Positions 1 through 7,973 of a stretch of 25,009 nucleotides of DNA are shown here, piece by piece. Numbering within the stretch: the stretch's first letter is position 1; each line of letters opens with the position of its first letter. The stretch is from contig NZ_JPYA01000174.1 in the NCBI RefSeq assembly GCF_000750005.1, positions 1-25,009 on the forward strand, read 5' to 3'. A program made the position numbers and the translations under genes. This DNA is from Geobacillus icigianus (GTDB lineage Bacteria; Bacillota; Bacilli; Bacillales; Anoxybacillaceae). Below the pieces are notes generated by a model that saw only the letters and a list, made by a program, of their open reading frames with translations, ran no database searches and had not been told where the DNA came from.

Positions 1-345
1 AAAGAGGAGCACATCTTGTGTTTTGGATTTAACACGTCTGTAGCCCCACCCAGATTTTCTTAAATTTCTAACAAAAGATAGTACCTTTACATCAGTTCCT
101 ATATTACGAACACTTTTACCTTTTGTTTTGTTAATGTATTTAGATTTTTGGCCTATATAAGCCAAAAGCTTTTTGGCTTTTTTCGCTTTATATGCCCTAT
201 ACGCGATTTTGGCACCTTTAAACGCCGCACCTCCAACCAGTCCCACGCCAACAGCAATCGCCGCCGCTTTCCAACCGCCTTTTTTAAAGGCCTTATACCC
301 TTCATACGCCGCCAATCCTGCATTAATTAACAACCAAGGAAAATG
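1..345 (-). other. Variable toxin tip of the RHS protein (incomplete)
   Basis: After the conserved 'DPDGH' the protein changes character. A hydrophobic Gly/Ala stretch (about residues 'AAAIAVGVGLVGGAAF') is followed by a Lys/Tyr-rich segment and then 'SVRNIGTDVKVLSFVRNL' running off the edge. The last 180 bases are markedly more AT-rich than the YD-repeat core. This is the usual sign of a separately acquired, exchangeable toxin domain. I do not recognise the toxin class, and the immunity gene, normally next downstream, would lie outside the window. Confidence 0.7.
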
Positions 346-2806
346 CCCATCCGGATCGACCAACATCACCGGATTGTTGTTCGCGTACGTATACCCGTTC
401 TGCGTCAAGATGTCATCGGCATCGCCTGGATCTGGGTCAAGCGACAGGAACACGCCATGCGTTGAATGGTAGTAACGGGCGATCAGGTAATATAAACCTG
501 TTTCTTGGTCATATTGGTATCCCGCATATCGGTATGGGTTTTCGGCTGCCATCTCGCCCGATTGGGAAAGAACGTTCCCCCACGCATCGTATTGGTAACG
601 GGCCACGATGTTTCCTTGTGCATCGGTTAAGGCGATGACATCGCCATGCGCGTTGTAGTGGTAGAAGTACGTCGCCCCGTCTTTTTTCATTGCCAACCGC
701 TGGCCGTTTTCTCCGTATATATACGATTGTACCACATTTCCGCTTGCGTCGGTTTCATACAAGACATTGAGGCTGTCGCCTTGGTAATGGTAGTTCGTCA
801 CCACGCCATTCACAGTCTTTTGGATGCGGCGGCCGTCTTCATCATATTGGTACGTCACAAACGGCGCGCTTTCGCCTTTTCTTGTGATGGAGACGAGCTG
901 GTCGGCTTCGTTCCATTCATATCGATACTGGCCGTCTTCCAATCGGTTGCCGTTCGCATCGTACGTGATCGTTTCATCGCCGAAACGAACCAACTGATTC
1001 GCCGCATTATAATCGGCCGTGATCGTCGTGGATAGTCCGTCTTTCGTTTTCACCATTTTCGTCCGATTCCCGAATCCATCGTACGTATACGCGATCGTCG
1101 TTCCATCCGGCCATTGCTCTTCCACTAGTTGATCTAAGGCGTCATAACGATAGAGCGTCTTCGCGCCGGTCGGGGTGGCGATTTCTGTCCGATTGCCGTT
1201 TTCGTCATAACGGTACGTTTCCGATAAAATTTCTGTTCCGTCCGCCGTACCGACCGAAACGCTTTCCACTAAGCCGCGGTCATCATACGTAAAGGTCGAG
1301 CCGGCTCGGTTTCCTGTCGTGAAGGTGCGAACGTTTCCTCTCTCGTCATAGTCAAAGCGGTACGTATACGTTCCATCTTGGACGACCGTATTTTGATCCA
1401 ATTTATTATATTGGTAATTGATCGTTTGGCTAAAGGACCCATGAGAGAACATGAACTGTTGCAATTTATCCGATGTGGTTGGGTACAGCCATTTTTGCAG
1501 CCCACCGCGGTCTGACAGTTCCGTCAGCCGGTTTGCTTTATCAAATGTTCTTGTTTTGGTGGTGCCATCTTTTAGATATTGAACAGAAAGTTCGTTTCCG
1601 TTTTTGTCGTAACTAAATTCGTAATACGGAACGTTGTTGTAAGAAATCGCTTTGACTCTTTCGGCCCCGTCATACGTCCATTGAATCGTGTTTCCTTTCG
1701 GCAAGACGGTTTTCACTTTATTACCGTTCGCATCATATTCATTGGTGGTCACATCATTCAGCGGACCGACGGTTTTAATGAGTTTACCGGTCGCATCATA
1801 AGAATAGGCAAATGTTTGAGACTGGCCGTCGCTGGTTCGAATGACTTTTGAAGTCATATTGCCATTTAAGTCATAATCGTAGTTGACGGAAGTACCGTTT
1901 GCTAACAACAGCTGTTTTAAGCGATCCGAGAAATCATACGTGTACTCTTTCTTGTTTCCTTTCTTATCATACTCGCTTAACAGGTTTCCTACGGCATCAT
2001 AATTCTTTTTCGCCACATAGCCTTCTTCATCCACTTCTTCCGTGACATCATTTCCGCTTGCATCATACTTGTTTTTCGTCACCACGTTTCCTTCCATGAG
2101 CCGGATCGCGTCAAACCATACCGTTCCCGTGTAATTGCCACGGAAGACAGCGGATATGTCAATTTTATCGATTGGCTTGGAAGGTTGGATCGAAACCGCC
2201 GCCCGATTCCAATCTTGCGTGCCAGTAGGGAAATCCCCGGTATACGTTTCGGTCGTTCCATCCACAAAGTATACTTTAGCTGTAATGGAATAATCGCTTG
2301 CGCTCACAGTGCCATTGGCTTTGACATCCTGCGCTTTGGAAAGACCTGTGAGTGTAAGACGAAGCGGCGTATCGCTTGAAGTTTGACCCACGATCACCGT
2401 CTGCTTATACTCACTTGCCGATTGCGTGGTGCTTGTTCTAGATATTTTTAGTGAGTACCCTCCATCAAATGATTGCGTAGAATCTACGCTTCCGCCTGTT
2501 CCACCCCAATTCGCCGTGGTTCCTTCAAAACTGCTATTTACAACGGGGTTGTAGCTGGAAGAAACCTGCGCTTCTTCCAATTGAACATTATCAAACCAAG
2601 CTTCTCCGGAAGCATCGGGAGACTTATGATCGACCTCTAAGTAGACGCGAATTTTGGCTGCATTCGAAGGAGTAGTAAACGTCACTTGCCGCGCAGTCCA
2701 AGGTCTTGTGCCTGTCAGTTGGCTATAACGATTATCCGCCCAAGAAATCGTTTGATTTTGACTATTCAGGAATTGAACATTGAAAAAGGCATTGGCTTTC
2801 GATGAA
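1..2806 (-). pseudogene. RHS/YD-repeat toxin protein, 3' part only
   Basis: The reverse strand stays open from the left edge to about 2847 (I checked every codon), with no start and with its stop outside the window. Two beta-sandwich, carbohydrate-binding-like modules come first (about 2100-2790, each ending near 'WFDxxxLxE'). They are followed by many YD repeats ('YDANGN', 'YRYDENGNRTE', 'YQYDAWGN') and the RHS-core end ('ETGLYYLIARYYHSTHGVF', then 'NPVMLVDPDGH' near 345-390). Such proteins form a shell around a C-terminal toxin and act at the cell surface or in contact-dependent killing. The 5' end is cut at the IS element near 2806; the upstream half is not on the other side of the IS, so this is a displaced or deleted gene rather than a simple interruption. 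Family assignment is firm; whether it is expressed is unknown. Confidence 0.9.
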
Positions 2807-2989
2807 CCTCTCCCACCTACACTTCGCTTAGAGGTGGGAGTTTCTTACTACTCGATCGAAGAAGCTTCAACGCAGAAGAAGGCGGTCTTCTTCGGCTCGA
2901 TAGGAGGATCGGAAGTCTTCCCGACCGATTCAGTAAGCAACATCGGTCTCCCACCGATGGGGCGGTCCCACCCGTCTACTACTTCTTGC
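2806..2989 (-). ncRNA. Candidate omega-RNA region of the tnpB element
   Basis: In IS605-family elements the guide RNA scaffold overlaps the 3' end of tnpB and runs to the right end, with the guide copied from flanking DNA. Here about 180 noncoding bases lie between the tnpB stop and the right end, closing with a 9-bp stem (2810-2818 with 2832-2840). If this rule holds, the guide would be the first 16-20 bases of the RHS gene beyond the element (about 2801 down to 2785). The position is inferred from the family; no transcript evidence is available. Confidence 0.4.
2810..2840 (-). repeat. Right-end hairpin of the IS605-type element
   Basis: CTCCCACCT (2810-2818) pairs perfectly with AGGTGGGAG (2832-2840) around a 13-base loop. 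It matches the left-end hairpin in stem sequence, as expected for the structures recognised by the family's TnpA. Confidence 0.75.
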
Positions 2990-4168
2990 TTACGCAATCC
3001 GTAGATACGTGAGCGTCGTTGGCACATCCCAAGGAACGATCTCTTGGTAGAGCGCCTTGCTCAAAATGTTGCGGGCGCCATGAATGTCCCGATGTTCTTG
3101 ATACCCGCAAGAACAAGCAACGATTCGTCGGGAACCTTTTTGTCTTTTTTGGCAGACAGGACATGTCTGACTCGTGTACGATTCGTCGACTTCTTTCAAA
3201 CGAATACCTTGTTGGGCTAATTTATAGGCAAGATATCGCTTGACTTTCCCAAAAGACCAGTTGGAGAGCTTTTGTGCTTGTTTCCGGTGGACTTTCTTTT
3301 TCTTTCTCGTGTATCGCTCGACTCCTTCGACATTTCCGATGTACACATCCGACACGGATTGCGCAAGGCACCAATCGACAAATTGCTTCGTCGTTTTATG
3401 AAGCGCATCCCGCAGTTAACGTTCCGATTTGGATAAGAGGTATCGTTTGGCTCGTTCGTACTTTTTCCACCTTCGTGAGCCTTTTTGGCATTTGGATTGT
3501 CGTCGTTGAATGTCGGCCAATTTCTTATTTCGGAGCCGATGAAGTGAACGTACCTTTCTCCCTGTAATCAAGAGGGCTTGGCCGTTTTCACAAAAGGCGC
3601 CGATCGTATGAATTTCACCGAGATCGACACCGACGGAACGACCTGGTTGATATGCTTTCGCCTCCCGACCATCGTCATAGGTGATAGCCAAGTACCAACC
3701 GTGGTCATAACAACATTCGATTTCTTTGATCGTTCCTTTCGGTAAGTGGGAGACATGGACGAGGATCGGTTCTTCTCTTTTTCCATTATGGATGCCCATC
3801 GATAACGCAATGGTTCCATTTTCGTACACGTTGAACCCATCTTTCGCCCATTTCGTGTTGAAAAATTTCTTTTGTTTGTATGGGTATCGAGCATGGGGAA
3901 GTCCTTTTTGAATGGCGGCTTGGGCCGACTGTCGTGCGAAGAGGTATTTGTGGCAAACCGCTTGAATCGATTGGCTGTGGAGATGAAAGCGGCCTTTTGT
4001 TTGCTTTTGCAGTTCGCTTTTTGAAATGCGGCGGCCGTGTTGAAGGAAGTATTCTTTCGATAGCCGAAGACACTCATTCCAAACGCGGGCTGACTCTCGA
4101 TTGCAGGCCCATAGCCGTTCGAGATCCCTCTTGGAGGCACGAAAGGCGACTTTTTGACCGCGGAGCAT
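2990..4168 (-). pseudogene. tnpB: TnpB RNA-guided nuclease with one in-frame stop
   Basis: TnpB proteins are RNA-guided RuvC nucleases, ancestors of Cas12, encoded by IS200/IS605 elements. The start at 4168 has GGAGG seven bases upstream. RuvC-I shows as 'GVDLGEIHTIGAF', RuvC-II as 'IGNVEGV', the zinc ribbon as 'CPVC...CSCG', and RuvC-III as 'HRDIHGARNI'. Total length would be 392 codons, normal for the family. A TAA at 3416-3418 falls in frame after 'LLSKSER'; the frame continues unchanged as 'LRDALHKTTKQFVDWC'. The stop removes the catalytic Glu, the zinc ribbon and the last Asp, so the protein should be inactive unless the stop is read through. Confidence 0.9.
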
Positions 4169-4251
4169 CGTCATTCCTCCCTTTCTCTGCATGTTGGCTA
4201 AGACGATTATAGCACATATGTTCTTATTTAGAAAGAAAAACATCCGATTCA

Positions 4252-4284
4252 TCTCCCACCTACATTCCATTTCGAGGTAGGAGA
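4252..4284 (-). repeat. Left-end hairpin of the IS605-type element
   Basis: TCTCCCACCT (4252-4261) pairs with AGGTAGGAGA (4275-4284) with one mismatch. The sequence is nearly the same as the right-end hairpin, supporting the element's borders. Confidence 0.7.
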
Positions 4285-4320
4285 CTTCTCGATGAATGTG
4301 TTAAAAAAGCCATACCGCCT

Positions 4321-4368
4321 AACCAAACGAAAACCCCAAACGGTCATTAATGCCTCCCGTTTGGGGTT
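4321..4368 (-). terminator. Intrinsic terminator of the moeA-ywiC operon
   Basis: Read on the minus strand, AACCCCAAACGG and CCGTTTGGGGTT form a perfect 12-bp stem (4357-4368 with 4332-4343) followed by TTTTCGTTT. It lies just past the ywiC stop. Confidence 0.85.
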
Positions 4369-4371
4369 CGT

Positions 4372-5100
4372 TCAAGAGTAGAGCACGATCATCGCAATGA
4401 AAAAGTACGCCGCGTTGGCGATTTCCAAGATGCCTAGTTTCATGATCGGCAGCGATTTTCCGTATAAGTAGACGGCGCGAATGGCGCTCGGCGCGTAGGC
4501 CAAAACGGCAAACGGCTCGCCGATGGCGATGAGACCGGCAATCAACAAGGCATGGTACCCCCATGACAGCCATTTGTATCGCACGTTTTTCTTTTCGCGA
4601 ATCATCGTTTTGACGTAAAACGTGCTGCCAATGAAAAAAAGGAAGGAAAACGCGGCCAATTCGAACGCCTCCACCGTCAATTCCCCGCGCCCGACATAAA
4701 AGGCGCCCAAGCCGCCGACGCAAAACGATGCAATGGCCGCAACATCATTCCAGAAAGCGCGCTCGTTCTTTTTCTTGCTGTAGTAGATGTTTACTAGAAA
4801 AAACGGAATCATCGCCAAGCCAAAGAGAACAAGGGCTGGCCGCTGCCAAAGGGAAACGGCCAGAGCCGGCGCGGCGATGACGCCATAGCGAATGGCAGCG
4901 GGCACGTACGGCCCGTTCCGCTTCGTTTTGACCGCCATCAAGAGCGGATACGTCGCCAAGTAGAGGGCAAGCCAAGCGAGAAAGAGCGGCGCGTGAACCC
5001 ATGAGAGCCCGCCGGCGTATGCCCCGAGCCAAAACGGGATGATGAGCATCGCCCACGCGCCGTGTTGTTTAGGCATCACCCATTTGCTTTTGTTTGCCAT
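4372..5100 (-). CDS. ywiC: YwiC-like integral membrane protein
   Basis: This is a 242-residue polytopic membrane protein with roughly eight hydrophobic segments. It opens with 'WVMPKQHGAWAMLIIPFWLG', the characteristic start of YwiC-family proteins, and carries 'YYSKKKNERAFWND' in a loop. B. subtilis ywiC also sits near the fnr/narK/narGHJI region; its biochemical role is not known. I chose the ATG at 5100 because the G-rich ribosome site (GGGGGG, then eight bases) fits it. An in-frame GTG at 5109 overlaps the moaD stop but is too close to the ribosome site. As the last gene of the molybdenum-cofactor operon it is probably co-expressed under Fnr control. The family call is good; function is open. 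Confidence 0.8.
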   Translation of the reverse strand: MANKSKWVMPKQHGAWAMLIIPFWLGAYAGGLSWVHAPLFLAWLALYLATYPLLMAVKTKRNGPYVPAAIRYGVIAAPALAVSLWQRPALVLFGLAMIPFFLVNIYYSKKKNERAFWNDVAAIASFCVGGLGAFYVGRGELTVEAFELAAFSFLFFIGSTFYVKTMIREKKNVRYKWLSWGYHALLIAGLIAIGEPFAVLAYAPSAIRAVYLYGKSLPIMKLGILEIANAAYFFIAMIVLYS

Positions 5101-5105
5101 CGCTC

Positions 5106-5339
5106 TCACCCCCCGCTCACTGGCGGAATAAAGGCGACTGTATCGCCCGGCTGAAGCGGCGCGTCGTCGCGGGCGTACTCCTCATTGACCGCGGTCATGA
5201 CGCGGTCAAGCGGCAAGCCGTAACGCGCTTCCACTTCTTCTTTCAGCTTCCCTACGGTGTCGGGGACGTGCGGCCATGTCACTTGCCGCTCGCCGACTTG
5301 TTCGCCCAAATGAGCAAAAAACAAGAGACGGATCATCAT
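5106..5339 (-). CDS. moaD: Molybdopterin synthase small subunit MoaD
   Basis: MoaD is the ubiquitin-like sulfur carrier of molybdopterin synthase; its C-terminal Gly-Gly is thiocarboxylated and delivers sulfur to cyclic pyranopterin monophosphate. The 77-residue protein has the family's usual length and ends '...FIPPVSGG'. It begins at the first of two tandem ATGs, with GGAGG seven bases upstream inside the moaE tail. The start overlaps the moaE stop by four bases, suggesting coupled translation, and the stop is six bases before the ywiC ATG. The adenylating partner MoeB is not in the window. Confidence 0.93.
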   Translation of the reverse strand: MMIRLLFFAHLGEQVGERQVTWPHVPDTVGKLKEEVEARYGLPLDRVMTAVNEEYARDDAPLQPGDTVAFIPPVSGG

Positions 5340-5800
5340 TCATTCACCTCCGGCTTTCCGGACGGATAGGCTTTTGTTTCCAGTTGATCGCCAATCCATG
5401 CGCTGCCATCTTCCCATTGTTCTTTTTTCCAAATCGGTACGATTTGTTTGATCCGTTCGATGGCGTAGCGGTTCGCTTCATACGCTTCCGCACGGTGCGG
5501 CGAGGAAACCGCGATGACGACGGCGATATCGCCGATCTCAAGGCGCCCGATCCGATGGGTGATCGCTGTTTTCGCTCCCGGCCATTGTTCAGCGATTTCC
5601 GCTCCGATTTGCGCCAGCATTTTCTCCGCCATCGACACGTACGCTTCATATTGCAAAAAGAGCGTCCGCTTGCCGTTCGTCCATTCGCGCACCGTGCCGG
5701 CAAACACGGCGACCGCGCCAGCTTCCGGGCGCATCACTTTTTTCATCACGTCTTCGACCGAAATCGGTTCAGACGTAATGGCAAACAACGACTCCGTCAT
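5336..5800 (-). CDS. moaE: Molybdopterin synthase large subunit MoaE
   Basis: MoaE forms a heterotetramer with MoaD and inserts two sulfurs into the pterin precursor to make molybdopterin. The 154-residue protein shows the hallmark segments 'FAGTVREWTNGKRT', 'HRIGRLEIGDIAVVIAVSS', 'PHRAEAYEANRYAIERIK' and 'VPIWKKE' with the active-site lysines. It sits between mobB and moaD with four-base ATGA overlaps on both sides, so the three are almost certainly translated from one message. No defect is seen. Confidence 0.95.
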   Translation of the reverse strand: MTESLFAITSEPISVEDVMKKVMRPEAGAVAVFAGTVREWTNGKRTLFLQYEAYVSMAEKMLAQIGAEIAEQWPGAKTAITHRIGRLEIGDIAVVIAVSSPHRAEAYEANRYAIERIKQIVPIWKKEQWEDGSAWIGDQLETKAYPSGKPEVNE

Positions 5801-6297
5801 GTCCCTCTTCTCACCTCATTCATCAACCATGGGATATATGCGGCCTCATCAGCCAGCGAAAACACAGGGTGCGGCAACGGCCGGGAAAGCGGTTCCCAGG
5901 CGATGACGGCGCGGATGTTAGCGAGGTGCTGAAGCGACGCCCAATCTTCCTCGGAGCGCACGAGCACGACTTTCGGATGGGGCGCCTGCTTATAGCCTTC
6001 GACCAGCACGAGGTCCAGTCGAAGCGGCGCATAAAGCGCCAACACATCATCCAACCGCCACAACGGGCGGCGGAGATGCAGCTGCAACAGCCCGTCCCCT
6101 TCCACCGCTGTCGCCACCGCCCCGGCCCGCTCATGGCGGACGGAATCGACGCCTTCCGGCCGTGCCGGCTCGCCGCCATGGCCGTGATGCTTTACCGTCC
6201 CGACGCGCCATCCTTCACGGACGGCGGCCGCCACCCATTTTTCGACGAGCGCCGTCTTGCCCGTATGTTTATAGCCGACGACTTGCCAGACGTTCAT
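5797..6297 (-). CDS. mobB: Molybdopterin-guanine dinucleotide biosynthesis protein MobB
   Basis: MobB is a small P-loop GTP-binding protein that assists MobA in attaching GMP to molybdopterin for enzymes such as nitrate reductase. The 166-residue protein begins 'MNVWQVVGYKHTGKTALVEK' with the Walker A motif GYKHTGKT at residues 8-15. It continues with 'VGTVKHHGHGGEP', where MobB has its conserved His-rich loop, and 'DLVLVEGYKQAPHPKVVLVR', a family signature. It overlaps moeA and moaE by four bases each. MobA itself is not in the window. Confidence 0.93.
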   Translation of the reverse strand: MNVWQVVGYKHTGKTALVEKWVAAAVREGWRVGTVKHHGHGGEPARPEGVDSVRHERAGAVATAVEGDGLLQLHLRRPLWRLDDVLALYAPLRLDLVLVEGYKQAPHPKVVLVRSEEDWASLQHLANIRAVIAWEPLSRPLPHPVFSLADEAAYIPWLMNEVRRGT

Positions 6298-7553
6298 TCG
6301 CTCGATCCCTCATCATCATCGAGCAGCCATACGTCCACCTCGTCACCTTTAGCGAACCCTCTCGTCCCGCCCGGAAGCACCATCAAGGCGTTGGCCGCTG
6401 CGAGCGAGGTGACGATGTTCGACTTATCCATGCCGACCGGCTTGACGATCAGCCGGCCGTCAATCGCTTCGACTCGGCTGCGCACGAAGCGGGTGAACGG
6501 ATTCGGTTTGGGAAAATCGGCGCCGAGCGTGGCCTTCACTTTTTTCAAATACGGCTTGGGGGAAAACAAGCGCGTCCGCACGACCGGGCGGACAAACAGT
6601 TCATAGCCGACGTAACACGCCGACGGATTGCCGGAGAGGCCAAACAGCAGCTTGCCATTCCACTCCGCGACGGTCGTCACGCTCCCCGGGCGCATGGCGA
6701 TTTTGTTAAATAAAACGTTCGCCCCCAGCCGCTCGTAAATGGCGGGCAAATAGTCGTAATCGCCGACCGAGACGCCACCGGTCGTCATGAGCATGTCCAC
6801 TTGGTCGAGCGCCTCGCGCACGGCGTGAAAGCACGCGTCAAGGTCGTCGGCCAGCTGGCCAAAATAGATCAGCTCAGCGCCGCTTTTGAGCGCCTGTGCT
6901 TCAATCATGTAGGCGTTGCTGTTGCGGATTTTTCCCGGAACGAGCGGTTCAGAAACGTCAAGCAGCTCGCTGCCGGTCGCAAACAAGCCGATCCGCGGCT
7001 TTTTCGCCACCTTCACTTCGGCGTAGCCAAACGTCGCCAACAGCGCCGCCACTCCCGGATTGATGCGCGTTCCTTTTTCGACGAGCGATTGTCCCTTTTT
7101 GGCATCTTCTCCTTGAAACGAGATGTTGTCGCCGGGGCGGAACGAGCGCTTAATCGACATATACGTTTTTCCATCCCGTTCATACTGTTTGGCTAGCTCC
7201 AACATGACGACCGCATCGCACCCTTGTGGAATTTGCGCTCCGGTCATCAGGCGCACCGCTTGAAACGGTCCGACGGGCTGTTTCGCCACTTGTCCGGCGC
7301 CAATCGTTTCGATCACTTCAAACTCAACCGGACGATCCAGCCCCGCTCCTTCCGAATCGGCGGCGCGAATGGCAAATCCGTCATACGGGGAGCGGTCAAA
7401 CGGCGGCACATCATGGTCAGCGCGCAAATCTTCGGCCAAATAGCGGCCATACGACTGGCGAAGCGGCACCGTTTCCTCTTCTCCCACTCCGGCGTAACGC
7501 ATCACCCGAGCGATCGCTTCCGCTACAGGAATCGGGGTTCGTCTTTCGACCAT
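6294..7553 (-). CDS. moeA: Molybdopterin molybdenumtransferase MoeA
   Basis: MoeA inserts molybdate into adenylylated molybdopterin to make the active cofactor. The protein has 419 residues, the family's usual length. It contains 'DVPPFDRSPYDGFAIRA' with the conserved substrate-binding region, 'MTGAQIPQGCDAVVMLE', 'IGLFATGSELLDVSEPL', 'TTGGVSVGDYDYLP' and 'LFGLSGNPSACYVGYELF'. The ATG at 7553 follows AAAGGAG by a good distance; a TTG six codons earlier overlaps that ribosome site and is unlikely. It is the first gene of a tightly overlapped operon (mobB, moaE, moaD, ywiC follow) reading from an Fnr-type promoter about 260 bases upstream. Confidence 0.96.
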   Translation of the reverse strand: MVERRTPIPVAEAIARVMRYAGVGEEETVPLRQSYGRYLAEDLRADHDVPPFDRSPYDGFAIRAADSEGAGLDRPVEFEVIETIGAGQVAKQPVGPFQAVRLMTGAQIPQGCDAVVMLELAKQYERDGKTYMSIKRSFRPGDNISFQGEDAKKGQSLVEKGTRINPGVAALLATFGYAEVKVAKKPRIGLFATGSELLDVSEPLVPGKIRNSNAYMIEAQALKSGAELIYFGQLADDLDACFHAVREALDQVDMLMTTGGVSVGDYDYLPAIYERLGANVLFNKIAMRPGSVTTVAEWNGKLLFGLSGNPSACYVGYELFVRPVVRTRLFSPKPYLKKVKATLGADFPKPNPFTRFVRSRVEAIDGRLIVKPVGMDKSNIVTSLAAANALMVLPGGTRGFAKGDEVDVWLLDDDEGSSE

Positions 7554-7816
7554 GTCTCTCTCTCCTTTCAACTATATGGCTGTCGGCTATGGTCTCGTCC
7601 TTTTCACGCGGTTGCAGCGGTTTGATGCCTCCCGCCAGCATTTCATCACCGACACTTACAGCGGCGATATGCGCCAACATCCTTTCCCGCGTCTCGCCGA
7701 ACAAAGCGGCCGACGGTGCGAGCTCTTGCTTCCCTTCAGCCGCATTGCGATATGGCTCCTGACTATAGTTTAGCACGTCTTGGGCCCGATGTTCGACTCG
7801 GTCGACCGGCTCTTTT
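7554..7816 (-). other. Long untranslated leader of moeA
   Basis: If transcription starts about 7816, as the Fnr box and -10 imply, moeA has a leader of roughly 260 bases. I see no clear Moco-riboswitch core in it. One frame stays open from about 7830 through the leader and into moeA (closing at 7417) with gene-like codon choice. It could be the remnant of a small gene, but it has no convincing start or ribosome site, and the only usable start (GTG at 7776) lacks one. Confidence 0.35.
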
Positions 7817-7822
7817 GTCTTG

Positions 7823-7865
7823 ATTGTACATAAAAACGAAAAATGCCGTTGTGATGTTGATCACA
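7823..7865 (-). promoter_or_regulatory. Fnr box and -10 of the moeA operon
   Basis: A perfect TGTGA-TGTTGA-TCACA palindrome lies at 7850-7865. On the minus strand TACAAT (7828 to 7823) is centred 32 bp from it, which places the box at about -41.5, the class II activator position. The other Fnr box at 7895-7910 would be about 45 bp further upstream. Confidence 0.75.
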
Positions 7866-7894
7866 TTCGTTCTCCATCTTCATTTTTTCGCTGC

Positions 7895-7937
7895 TGTGAG
7901 ATCAATCACAACGTGGCCGGGGAAAACACGGTATGCT
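7895..7937 (+). promoter_or_regulatory. Fnr box and -10 of ric/scdA
   Basis: TGTGA-GATCAA-TCACA at 7895-7910 is a perfect Fnr-type palindrome. TATGCT at 7932-7937 is centred 32 bp downstream, giving a start near 7944 and the box at about -41.5. The divergent moeA box lies 45 bp upstream, so the two boxes could form one shared regulatory region. Confidence 0.78.
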
Positions 7938-7973
7938 GAAGCTGTAACGATTGGATCAATGGAGGGATGATGA

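Larger units (their letters stand above)
2802..4291 (-). mobile_element. IS605/IS1341-type element carrying only tnpB
   Basis: A TnpB gene is bracketed by related subterminal hairpins (2810-2840 and 4252-4284), as in the single-strand-transposing IS200/IS605 group. No tnpA (Y1 transposase) is present, so it is of the IS1341 type and would need TnpA in trans. Read on the minus strand, the left end follows TTCAT (4296 to 4292) and the right end finishes with GGTTCAT near 2802. The shared TTCATCGA at both ends makes the exact borders uncertain by several bases. No target duplication is expected for this family. Confidence 0.75.

Noticed and set aside
5869..6606. Long plus-strand open frame opposite mobB and moeA
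   Set aside because: It is Arg/His/Pro-rich shadow coding opposite two certain genes in high-GC DNA.
7417..7776. Minus-strand frame of 119 codons crossing the moeA start
   Set aside because: It overlaps moeA by 137 bases in another frame, starts with GTG without a ribosome site, and resembles no family I know. It is kept only as a comment on the leader.
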